6,598 nucleotides of DNA from an uncultured Neomegalonema sp. (lineage in GTDB: Bacteria > Pseudomonadota > Alphaproteobacteria > Rhodobacterales > Rhodobacteraceae). The notes beneath the pieces were generated by a model, which worked only from the letters and a program-made list of their open reading frames with translations, did not search any database and had not been told where the DNA came from. The stretch spans positions 1-6,598 of the forward strand of contig CALGNW010000347.1 of the NCBI GenBank assembly GCA_937958345.1, written 5' to 3'. A program made the position numbers and the translations under genes. This document shows, one piece after another, positions 1 to 6,342 of this stretch (position 1 is the first letter of the stretch; each line of letters starts with the position of its first letter).

Positions 1-434
1 CCGACACCGCCATTGCCGATCTTCACCGAGCGCCAGTCGATCAAACGCCGCGCGGCGGAAATATCTCCGGCCTCGCGCTGGGCCATCCACAGGGGTTGCA
101 CCGTAACATCAAATCCGCCTTCGCTCAGGGCTGATACGGTACGCGCGTGTCTGAACAATTCCGCAAACAACGGATCGGAAACCGAGACATAAACCTCGAG
201 GTTAAGTCGCGACAGGGCCGAATCCGGTCGCCACAAACTGAACAGGCTTTCGATCCGTTCAACTTCGCTTTGGCAGGCTGCCATGGCTGCCTCGGCCTGT
301 GCCCGACTGCCCGGCAATGTAATCTGCGCCCGTGCTCCCAATGCGCGAAACGCGAACCGGTTGGTGCGCGCCGCTGCGCCTGAGCCGGTCAGGCAGGCGG
401 CGGCGGAAATCATCATCATGCGGCGGCGGTTCAT
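1..434 (-). CDS. NosX/NirX-type ApbE family FAD:protein FMN transferase, N-terminal part (truncated by window edge)
   Basis: ApbE-family enzymes take FMN from FAD and attach it to a threonine of a target protein in the periplasm; NosX serves NosR, and NirX is the corresponding partner of NirI. The window shows the first 144 residues of a family usually about 300 long. Residues 1-20 (MNRRRMMMIS, then AAACLTGSGA) look like a Tat-type export signal. Family motifs follow in the right order: FRALGARAQI (29-38), LFSLWRPDSALSRLN (64-78) and ALSEGGFDVTVQPLW (102-116), the last being the ApbE flavin-binding signature. The C-terminal metal-binding part is outside the window. The ATG lies 2 nt after the stop of the NosR/NirI-like gene, so translation is probably coupled. 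A GGAGG sits 13 nt upstream, which is rather far, and GAGG abuts the ATG. The family is clear; whether it is NosX or NirX is not. Confidence 0.88.
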   Translation of the reverse strand, partial: MNRRRMMMISAAACLTGSGAAARTNRFAFRALGARAQITLPGSRAQAEAAMAACQSEVERIESLFSLWRPDSALSRLNLEVYVSVSDPLFAELFRHARTVSALSEGGFDVTVQPLWMAQREAGDISAARRLIDWRSVKIGNGGV

Positions 435-436
435 CC

Positions 437-2518
437 TCACGATGCGGCCTCCCGCCGTGCCGCGAGGATCAACGGCACGCATTGGGTTTTGTCGTCGTGG
501 ATGGTCACGCAGTCGAGGCACTGAAAACACTCGTCATACCGCACTGCGCCGGATGGCTCGATCGCACCGTATTTGCAGCGCACCTTGCAAAGCTGACAGG
601 GCGAGCCGCAGTCGGCCCGCCGCGCAATCCAGTCCCGCCTGCGCAGCAATCCGCCCAACGCCAAAAATGCGCCCAGCGGACATAAATAGCGGCAAAAGCT
701 TTTGAAGACGACGAGGCCGAGCAGTAGCCAAAACGCGGCATAGCTGACATAAATCCATTCGCGATTAAACCCGACGGTGATCGATGTCTTAAAGGGCTCC
801 ACCTCGACCAGCGTATCATTCACCGCCGGCCAGAACGCCGTGCCGATCAGTACGGCCAGCGCGCAGTACTTGATCCATTTCAAGCGCCGGTCCCACCGTT
901 CGGGGACGCGTATCTGAGGCAGGCGCAGCGCCTTGCCGATATGATGGGCAAACTCCTGCATCGCGCCGAACGGGCAAAGCCAACCGCAAAACAGACCGCG
1001 TCCCCAATAGAACAGCGACGCCAGAACGACCGCCCAAATTACCAGCGAGAAAGGATCATAAAGCAGAAACGCAAAGCTGCCGCCCTCGACCGCCGCGCGC
1101 AGGGTTCCGATCACCGTGACAATCGACAACTGTCCCTGTCCCCACCATCCGATAAATCCCAGCACGAATGCCAACGTCCCCAGCCGTAAGGGCGTATAGT
1201 ATCGCATCGCGGCGAGGCGGCTCATCCCGAACAGCATTGCCGCAATCAACACGGCAAGAAAAACGCCCAGAATAATCAGGTCGGTCTTGCGCGCCAGAAT
1301 ACTCTCGACCCAGATCGGGCGCGGCTTGGGGCGTTCTACCGTGCGAAAGAACTTTGCCGGCGCTGCCTGCACCGACGTAAAATCCCGCACGCCGATCTCC
1401 GGCATGAACGCCCCGTGCCGGCGGGTGGCGCGGGCGGTCAACTGCCAGTCGGAAATAGGGTTGAACCCCATGCGCCGGTCGGTGCGCACGATCATGCGGT
1501 GTTCAAAATCCGGCACGCCCTGCGCGACCTCGACCTCGATATCCCCATCGCGCAACGCCAGCGGCAGATCACCCTGATGCAGGAACAGCAAGTCGGGGCT
1601 GGTATTGCGCACGAAACTTTCGGACACCAAACCGTGGCGCCCGTTCGCCAACAGCAGGATCGGCTCGTCATAATCCGAAACGGCCATCAGCGTATTGCGG
1701 GCTGTCATCGTCTCGCTGTCCAGCACCGCCGCCGCGACGCTGTCGGGGCCGATGTCGATAATCCACAGATCGAGATACGCACCGTCCGGATCGTCCTTTG
1801 CTTCGGGGTCGTCGTCTTCCCACAGCGTTCCGGCGAACGCGGCTTCGGTGTCGGCATTGGTAATCAGAAACCGCCGCGCAATGCCTTGCTCGACCAGATC
1901 GTCCCATGTCAGGTTTTCGACCGGCTCCCGGATTGGTGTCGCGGCGGGACCGCTTGCGATCCCCCGCATCTGCTCGCGCACAACGCCGAGGCTGGCTGCA
2001 AGAATTGACTCGTGTGCGATGCGTACCGATGCCGTCGCCTTGGTCACACCGTCGAGGTAAACATTGGCCGAGCTGTCCCGATCCCCGGCCCCGTAGGGGA
2101 TGCCGACAGTCAGCGGGTCGAAAATCGACAGCCCCCGATATTGCCGCATGAATTCGTGAAACGGCGCGACGCCGAGGCCGGAGACAAAGATCGGCTCGTT
2201 ATGGTGCAACAGTTCGGCATTCAGAAACTTACCGTCGCGGTCCAGCGTCACCAGCACATCAATCGGCTCGCCGGAGAAACCGGGCAGAGGCGCGAGCGGC
2301 CGTGTCTGGAATACAAATCCTGCCTTGTCTCCCGACAGATCGCGGATCGTCCAGATCCCGCGCGGGTCAATCTGCTCGTCCAGCACAAAGGGCGGTTCGA
2401 TTTTGCCGGCCAGCGTTTCCTGATCCAGCGTTTGAGTTTCGGCTGCGGCAGCGGTCACTGATACCGCCAGCAAGATCACCGACGCCACCACCGCCCCTAT
2501 CCTCGCCCATACCGTCAC
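437..2518 (-). CDS. NosR/NirI-family membrane flavo-iron-sulfur protein (denitrification electron transfer/expression)
   Basis: NosR is needed for nitrous-oxide reductase activity and expression, and NirI is its paralogue for nitrite reductase. Both are inner-membrane proteins with a periplasmic FMN domain. Numbering from the GTG at 2518 gives 693 residues. Residues 1-26 are a signal peptide or anchor ending in TAAAA. A periplasmic FMN-binding domain carries DGVTKAT (156-162), with Thr162 as the likely FMN attachment site. A long periplasmic region follows to about residue 400. Membrane segments lie near 413-432, 443-458, 481-503, 547-565 and 588-607. Two CxxxCP motifs are FCGWLCP (Cys511, Cys515) and FCRYLCP (Cys609, Cys613). 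Two cysteine clusters near the C-terminus (637, 641, 644, 648 and 664, 667, 670, 680) suit [4Fe-4S] sites. A longer frame begins at a TTG (2540-2542) with no ribosome-binding site before it. I chose GTG 2516-2518 because AGGAAAGG lies 8 nt upstream and the result is a standard signal peptide. The next gene in the operon is ApbE-like; nosZ is not adjacent. Confidence 0.93.
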   Translation of the reverse strand: MTVWARIGAVVASVILLAVSVTAAAAETQTLDQETLAGKIEPPFVLDEQIDPRGIWTIRDLSGDKAGFVFQTRPLAPLPGFSGEPIDVLVTLDRDGKFLNAELLHHNEPIFVSGLGVAPFHEFMRQYRGLSIFDPLTVGIPYGAGDRDSSANVYLDGVTKATASVRIAHESILAASLGVVREQMRGIASGPAATPIREPVENLTWDDLVEQGIARRFLITNADTEAAFAGTLWEDDDPEAKDDPDGAYLDLWIIDIGPDSVAAAVLDSETMTARNTLMAVSDYDEPILLLANGRHGLVSESFVRNTSPDLLFLHQGDLPLALRDGDIEVEVAQGVPDFEHRMIVRTDRRMGFNPISDWQLTARATRRHGAFMPEIGVRDFTSVQAAPAKFFRTVERPKPRPIWVESILARKTDLIILGVFLAVLIAAMLFGMSRLAAMRYYTPLRLGTLAFVLGFIGWWGQGQLSIVTVIGTLRAAVEGGSFAFLLYDPFSLVIWAVVLASLFYWGRGLFCGWLCPFGAMQEFAHHIGKALRLPQIRVPERWDRRLKWIKYCALAVLIGTAFWPAVNDTLVEVEPFKTSITVGFNREWIYVSYAAFWLLLGLVVFKSFCRYLCPLGAFLALGGLLRRRDWIARRADCGSPCQLCKVRCKYGAIEPSGAVRYDECFQCLDCVTIHDDKTQCVPLILAARREAAS

Positions 2519-2741
2519 GGCCGCCACCTTTCCTATCTGCAATTACCATACGGTGGCGTTACGCAGATACCAGAGTTTCAACCAAACGTGAGACTCCGGG
2601 CGTTCCCCGAACCTTCAGCAATAACAGCGGGATCATCGGGCAAAGGCGCGGCGGTCAACCTCTCATAAACCATACCTCCCGAAGATGGCGCTGGGCTTGC
2701 GAGACGCTTTTCGTCCGCCGTCCGAACGAAGGAAGCCATCC
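2519..2741. other. Divergent intergenic region between the NosR/NirI-like gene and the RTX-protein gene
   Basis: This 223-bp gap must hold the promoters of both divergent genes. I searched by eye for a TTGAT-N4-ATCAA (FNR/NNR type) palindrome, expected for a nos or nir operon, and saw no convincing copy, only half-site-like pieces such as GGTCAA near 2652-2657. No strong -35/-10 pair stands out on either strand. A short palindrome GCGTTACGC occurs near 2557-2565. No open reading frame here looks coding: the in-frame upstream ATG at 2685 has no ribosome-binding site. Confidence 0.6.
2706..2736 (+). promoter_or_regulatory. Ribosome-binding site of the RTX-protein gene within a possible RNA hairpin
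   Basis: AAGGAAG at 2729-2735 lies 6 nt before the ATG at 2742 and decides that start. The same bases can pair with an upstream segment: GCTTTTCGT (2706-2714) is complementary to ACGAA (2726-2730) plus AAGC (2733-2736), with GG (2731-2732) bulged out and an 11-nt loop. This gives 9 base pairs covering most of the ribosome-binding site. The pairing is seen in the sequence. Whether the transcript begins far enough upstream, and whether the hairpin controls translation, is inference. Confidence 0.5.
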
Positions 2742-5288
2742 ATGCGCCGTTTTGCTCTTACGTCATTGATTTCATGTCTTTTTGCTACGTCTGCTATGGC
2801 GGATGGCGCTTTGCTCCAGCGGCTCGCACCCAACGTAGAGGCCCCCTCGGTGATTCGGCCTCAGGGGCAGAACGCGGTCGTCGGCGTGCTTTTGCAGGGC
2901 ATTTCGGGGCAGGGCGGGCGCGTCACGACTTTCGGTCAGGTTTTCCGTCAGGGCGATTGGCCGCAGGGCGTCGGCCTTGTCGCAGAATGGAACGGGCGTC
3001 CCGTTCCGATGCAAACCGACATCAAGGCCCGCCACCCTGACGGGTCGGTCCGCCACGCAATTCTGAGCGTCGCGAACCCCGAAACGTCCGAGGCGCAGAT
3101 CAGCCTGCGGACCGGCAACGCGAATGCGGGCGGTGCGCTGCGCGTTGAATCGATCCTGTCGCGGGGCTACAATCTGACGCTTGACTTCAACTTCAACGGT
3201 CAGGCCTTTTCGATCGATGCGGGCACGTTGCTCAAGCGTGCCTTGGCGCGCGGCGAGAAACCTTGGATCAGCGGCCCGCTCGCATCCGAGATCAGAGTAA
3301 AGCGCAAACTGACGCCGCAACTGACGGCCATCTTCGACATACGCGCGCTGGCAAACGGCGCGGTGCGCACATCGGTCTCGATGCACAATGACGACATGTT
3401 CGAGACCGCGGGCAAGGACATCGACTACGGTTATGCGATCAAGATGAGTGGCCGCTCGATGGTCGAGCGCAAGATCACCCATCTGCGCTTTTCGAACTGG
3501 CGCGAGATTGTCTGGGCGGGGGGCGAGCCGTCGACCGGCCACGTCGTGTATGACTATCCCTACATGATTGCCGCCGGTGCGGTTCCGGCTTTCGATCCCG
3601 AGCTGGACATCAACGAGCCGTTCTTCCGTACGAATGCCAAGCTGGCCGAGTCCGATACCGGGCCGATGGGCAATGCGCTGATTACCAAGGCGATGCCGAC
3701 CAGCGGTGGCCGTCCGGATCTGGGGATGGTCCCGGATTGGACGCTGGCTTGGCTGCGCGCGCAAACGCCGGGCACGCGCTTTGCGATGATGCAAACAGCC
3801 GAGGCCTCAGGCTCGGTTCCGTGGCATATCCGCGATCCGAAAACCACCCGCGCGCCGACGCTCGACGATCACCCGAAATACTGGCTGGATGGCCGCGCCA
3901 ATACGAATGCGAACGGCCACGGCCCGATGCTGACGGATGTTTCCGGCTGGGATGTTGACAACGCGCACCAGCCCGAGCTGTCCTATGTCCCCTATCTGAT
4001 TTCCGGCGACCGGCGGCACTTGGACGAGCTGATCGCCCAGACCGCCTACGCGCTGTTCAGTTACAACTCCGGTAAGGGTTATCGCGACGGGGCCGAGGGC
4101 AATCTGACGGATGACGAGGTGCGCGGGCAGGCATGGGCGAACCGCACCCATGGCTATGCGGCCTTTATTGCGCCGGACGATCATCCTGACAAAAAGTATC
4201 TTACATCAAAGTTGCGCCAACGCCTGACGTGGTACGCGACCGCCTATCCGGCGCGCGATGATCTGGGCGGCCCCGCCGGCTATGAGACGTCGGGCTGGAT
4301 CGAGGGTCCGTATCCCAAAGGGTATATCGGCAACTGGCAGCAGGACTTTTTCTCGCAGTCGCTGGCACAGATTGCGCGCATGGGCTTTGCCGAGGCGAAC
4401 CAGGTTTACAACTACACCCGCAAGTACCAGCTCAGCCGGTTTTTGCGGCCCGACTTCAATCCGCTCTGGTCGACCCATTACATCAGCCTGCATGGCGACA
4501 AGGAAACCGACGAGCCGTTTGCGACATGGCGAGAGATCGCGCAGGCAAATCTGGCTGCCGGAACTTTCGAACCGAATCCGCGTATCCAAAACGGCAACGG
4601 GGATAAGGCGTGGGACTTCGCCGCGCAGGGCAGAGCGGGCTATGCGTCGCTTGTCGGCGGCTTTCGCGATCCGCTGATGGCCGAGGCCTATGCCCAACTG
4701 ATCCACGGAACCATCCTGATGCAATCCAGCCCCGAGGGCTTCGGTAAGCATCCCAAATGGGGCATCGTGCCGGTCTTTCCCGATGGAACAACGCTGTCGC
4801 TTGCCAACCATCGCGTTGTCGAGGGACAGCGCCGGGGCAATCAGGAAAACGAGCTGATGGCCGGATCGCGCGGGTCGGATACTCTGTTGGGCGAGGGCGG
4901 CAACGACATTCTCGCCGGTCTCGACGGCGACGATCTGGTCGCGGGCGGCGAGGGGTTCAATTATCTTGCCGGTGGTCGGGGCAACGACCGCATTGTGATC
5001 GAGGGCGGCGAAACCTATGCTGCGGGCGGTCCCGGCGCCGATGTCTTTTTCTTCGGACGCAAGGCCGCAGGCGGTCCCGCACCGCTCGGGATCACCGAGA
5101 TTTTCGACTTCAAACCGGGTGTCGACCGGCTGGCCCTGCCGCAACAACTCGGCGACCCGCGCGCTGTTTTGCGCGGCGCGCGTGCGCAAGGATCAGGAAC
5201 GCTGATCCCTCTCGGTCGCAACGCCGCAATCCTGCTGCGCGGCGTGCGCCCGAACCAACTGCGCGCCGACAGTCTGGCCCTACGCTAG
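2742..5288 (+). CDS. Secreted RTX-repeat protein with a lyase-like (alpha/alpha-toroid) catalytic-type domain
   Basis: The protein has 848 residues. Residues 1-20 form a Sec signal peptide (MRRFALTSLI, then SCLFATSAMA, cut before Asp21); the only cysteine, Cys12, lies in it. Residues about 45-115 hold a beta-type module with GQVFRQGDWPQG and KARHPDGSVRHAILS. Residues about 330-690 are rich in Trp, Tyr, His and Asp; the stretch WDVDNAHQPELSYVPYLISGD (403-423) and what follows resemble the helical toroid of polysaccharide lyases and related enzymes. Residues 708-770 contain about six RTX nonapeptides of form GGxGxDxLx (starting 708, 717, 726, 735, 744, 762; the fourth has Asn740 in place of Asp), followed by ITEIFDFKPGVDRLALP (784-800), a usual ending for calcium-binding RTX modules. 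Likely role: an extracellular, calcium-dependent enzyme or surface protein acting on polysaccharide. Substrate and catalytic residues cannot be named from sequence alone. ATG 2742 is preferred over in-frame ATG 2685 because of its ribosome-binding site and the signal peptide. Confidence 0.9.
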   Translation: MRRFALTSLISCLFATSAMADGALLQRLAPNVEAPSVIRPQGQNAVVGVLLQGISGQGGRVTTFGQVFRQGDWPQGVGLVAEWNGRPVPMQTDIKARHPDGSVRHAILSVANPETSEAQISLRTGNANAGGALRVESILSRGYNLTLDFNFNGQAFSIDAGTLLKRALARGEKPWISGPLASEIRVKRKLTPQLTAIFDIRALANGAVRTSVSMHNDDMFETAGKDIDYGYAIKMSGRSMVERKITHLRFSNWREIVWAGGEPSTGHVVYDYPYMIAAGAVPAFDPELDINEPFFRTNAKLAESDTGPMGNALITKAMPTSGGRPDLGMVPDWTLAWLRAQTPGTRFAMMQTAEASGSVPWHIRDPKTTRAPTLDDHPKYWLDGRANTNANGHGPMLTDVSGWDVDNAHQPELSYVPYLISGDRRHLDELIAQTAYALFSYNSGKGYRDGAEGNLTDDEVRGQAWANRTHGYAAFIAPDDHPDKKYLTSKLRQRLTWYATAYPARDDLGGPAGYETSGWIEGPYPKGYIGNWQQDFFSQSLAQIARMGFAEANQVYNYTRKYQLSRFLRPDFNPLWSTHYISLHGDKETDEPFATWREIAQANLAAGTFEPNPRIQNGNGDKAWDFAAQGRAGYASLVGGFRDPLMAEAYAQLIHGTILMQSSPEGFGKHPKWGIVPVFPDGTTLSLANHRVVEGQRRGNQENELMAGSRGSDTLLGEGGNDILAGLDGDDLVAGGEGFNYLAGGRGNDRIVIEGGETYAAGGPGADVFFFGRKAAGGPAPLGITEIFDFKPGVDRLALPQQLGDPRAVLRGARAQGSGTLIPLGRNAAILLRGVRPNQLRADSLALR

Positions 5289-5295
5289 AGCGTAG
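5280..5295 (+). other. Small inverted repeat overlapping the stop codon of the RTX-protein gene
   Basis: CTACGC (5280-5285) and GCGTAG (5290-5295) form a perfect 6-bp stem with the loop TAGA, which contains the stop codon TAG. No run of T follows, so it does not look like a standard intrinsic terminator. It could be a 3'-end stabilising hairpin or chance. Confidence 0.4.
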
Positions 5296-5321
5296 ACTGC
5301 GCCAACGCGTCCGGCCCCAAC

Positions 5322-5423
5322 ACCTGTCGTCCCCGCAAAAGCGGGGACCTCCCACCATTCAAAAGATTTCTCATCTGAGGGACGACTAAAGGGATCGAGA
5401 TTCCCTCGTTCGAGGGAATGACC
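5322..5423. repeat. Composite palindromic repeat, copy 1 (long form)
   Basis: The unit starts ACCTGTC, then has a stem GTCCCCGC/GCGGGGAC (5329-5348, loop AAAA), CCTCCCACCA, AAAAGATT, and a second palindrome ATTCCCTCG/CGAGGGAAT (5400-5419, centre TT), ending GACC. Relative to copy 2 it has 34 additional bases (5369-5402). AGATT occurs both just before these bases (5364-5368) and at their end (5398-5402). Palindromes of this kind, read as ...VPAFAGTT... when translated, are familiar from intergenic regions of alphaproteobacterial genomes. No gene is supported here. Confidence 0.85.
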
Positions 5424-5447
5424 GCATTCATAAACCCCCTCACCCCG

Positions 5448-5514
5448 ACCTGTCGTCCCCGCGAAAGCGGGGACCTCCCACCACCAAAAGATTCCCTCGT
5501 TCGAGGGAATGACC
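5448..5514. repeat. Composite palindromic repeat, copy 2 (short form)
   Basis: This copy repeats the order of copy 1: ACCTGTC, stem GTCCCCGC/GCGGGGAC (5455-5474) with loop GAAA, CCTCCCACCA, AAAAGATT, palindrome ATTCCCTCG/CGAGGGAAT (5491-5510), GACC. The first arm section matches copy 1 except for one base in the loop (GAAA against AAAA). The copies lie 24 bp apart in the same orientation. The gene-free stretch 5289-5567 is mostly made of these two units. Confidence 0.85.
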
Positions 5515-5540
5515 ACGCCTTGCCCAACACCAAAACCTCC

Positions 5541-5555
5541 GCCCGCAAAGCGGGC
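5541..5555 (-). terminator. Possible intrinsic terminator of the 248-residue protein gene
   Basis: GCCCGC (5541-5546) and GCGGGC (5550-5555) form a perfect 6-bp GC stem with a 3-nt loop. It begins 12 nt beyond the stop codon of the minus-strand gene ending at 5568. On the minus strand the stem is followed by GGAGGTTTTGG, so the T run is short and displaced by 5 nt. This is a weak terminator candidate; the stem is certain, the role is not. Confidence 0.4.
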
Positions 5556-5567
5556 AGAGCCATACAC

Positions 5568-6314
5568 TTAGTGATACGCAACCCCCCGATCCGGCGGCAC
5601 GGCCTCCCGCGTTGCCAACCAGTGACACGCCGCCAGCACCGCATCGACCGCATGAACATGCCGTTTCCGGTGTCCCGGCGGCGGGCCAAGCCGCAGCGGA
5701 GGCACAGATTTCGGCCCCGCCTGTGCCGCCTTGCGCTTGGCAATCTCCCGCACCATCCGATGTGCCTGTTTCTGCAAATCACTCAGCGCATGGTGCAAAG
5801 CCTGCATCCGGCGGCTGATCGCGGTGGCGGTCAACGGATCGTCTTGCGACGGCTCGGGCGTTCCTTCCGACCATTCCTCGTAATCCGGTTGGCCATCAAA
5901 ACCGGCAATGCGGAACAACAGTTTCGGCTCGCGGCTTTTCTTCTTCGCCGCCCGCCGCGCCCGCCGGTTCGGGTGCAGTTCCTCCAGAAACCGGCGCGGA
6001 TCAATCAGCCGGAACAGCGGCATGCGCGGCGCACGGGTCTTTTTCTGGCCCGACCGCTGCGGCGCAGGTTTCTCCCGTTTCGGCGGCGGCACGTATTCCA
6101 CCGCATCCAGCTTGGCGGCCTCGGCCATCACCAGCCGCCGCGTTGCCGACTCGGCCTGACGCAAAACCCGCAGAATCGCGTATTTCACCCCGCGCGGCAG
6201 GCTCTCGACCACCGCCGTTCCCGGCTGCAAACCCGCCATCACGAACAACCCCGCCAGCAGGCGCAACAGCACCAGCCGATAGCGTTCAACAGGGTCGGAG
6301 GCGTCGCGCAGCAT
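5568..6314 (-). CDS. Conserved-looking hypothetical protein, basic, 248 residues
   Basis: I do not recognise a named family. The start ATG (6312-6314) has AAGGA 5 nt upstream; an in-frame ATG 11 codons earlier (6345-6347) lacks a ribosome-binding site and overlaps the candidate -10 element. Residues 13-29 (RLVLLRLLAGLFVMAGL) are hydrophobic with one internal Arg and could be a short membrane-associated helix. Residues 41-70 look like an amphipathic helix. Residues 76-130 are rich in Pro, Lys and Arg (PPPKREK, NRRARRAAKKK) and probably disordered or nucleic-acid or phosphate binding. Residues 161-198 form another likely helix, and 221-236 (HAVDAVLAACHWLATR) a hydrophobic C-terminal helix. Codon use matches the neighbours, which supports a real gene. 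It appears to be transcribed alone. The function is unknown; a small membrane-associated or nucleoid-associated role would be guesswork. Confidence 0.8.
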   Translation of the reverse strand: MLRDASDPVERYRLVLLRLLAGLFVMAGLQPGTAVVESLPRGVKYAILRVLRQAESATRRLVMAEAAKLDAVEYVPPPKREKPAPQRSGQKKTRAPRMPLFRLIDPRRFLEELHPNRRARRAAKKKSREPKLLFRIAGFDGQPDYEEWSEGTPEPSQDDPLTATAISRRMQALHHALSDLQKQAHRMVREIAKRKAAQAGPKSVPPLRLGPPPGHRKRHVHAVDAVLAACHWLATREAVPPDRGVAYH

Positions 6315-6342
6315 GGTATCCTTTCGGGTGAGTGATGGATAG

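Noticed and set aside
1415..2008. Open frame of 197 codons on the plus strand, antisense to the NosR/NirI-like gene
   Set aside because: The composition (Arg, Gln, His rich) is that of antisense shadow sequence, and the opposite strand encodes the recognised protein.
2648..2672. Possible FNR-type site around GGTCAACCTC...CATAAACC
   Set aside because: Only one half-site resembles the consensus, and the second half and spacing do not fit TTGAT-N4-ATCAA.
2685..2741. N-terminal extension of the RTX protein to the ATG at 2685
   Set aside because: There is no ribosome-binding site before it, and it would bury the signal peptide that begins at the ATG at 2742.
2772..3794. Long open frame (340 codons) on the minus strand inside the RTX-protein gene
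   Set aside because: It is antisense to a gene with clear domain structure, is Arg-rich with low-complexity composition typical of shadow frames in GC-rich DNA, and has no ribosome-binding site or family motif.
4206..5189. Long open frame (327 codons) on the minus strand opposite the RTX repeats
   Set aside because: It is a shadow of the repeat-encoding strand with no recognisable motif and no good start.
5322..5514. CRISPR-like array
   Set aside because: There are only two units, they contain palindromes with an internal length difference and lack uniform repeat-spacer structure, and no cas gene is present.
5285..5782. Minus-strand frames reading ...VPAFAGTT... through the intergenic repeats
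   Set aside because: These peptides are a usual translation artefact of this palindromic repeat and contain no independent coding evidence.
5418..6335. Open frame of 305 codons on the plus strand across the repeats and the 248-residue protein gene
   Set aside because: It starts inside a palindromic repeat and is extremely rich in Arg, Pro, His and Gln; the minus-strand frame has the better ribosome-binding site and protein-like composition.
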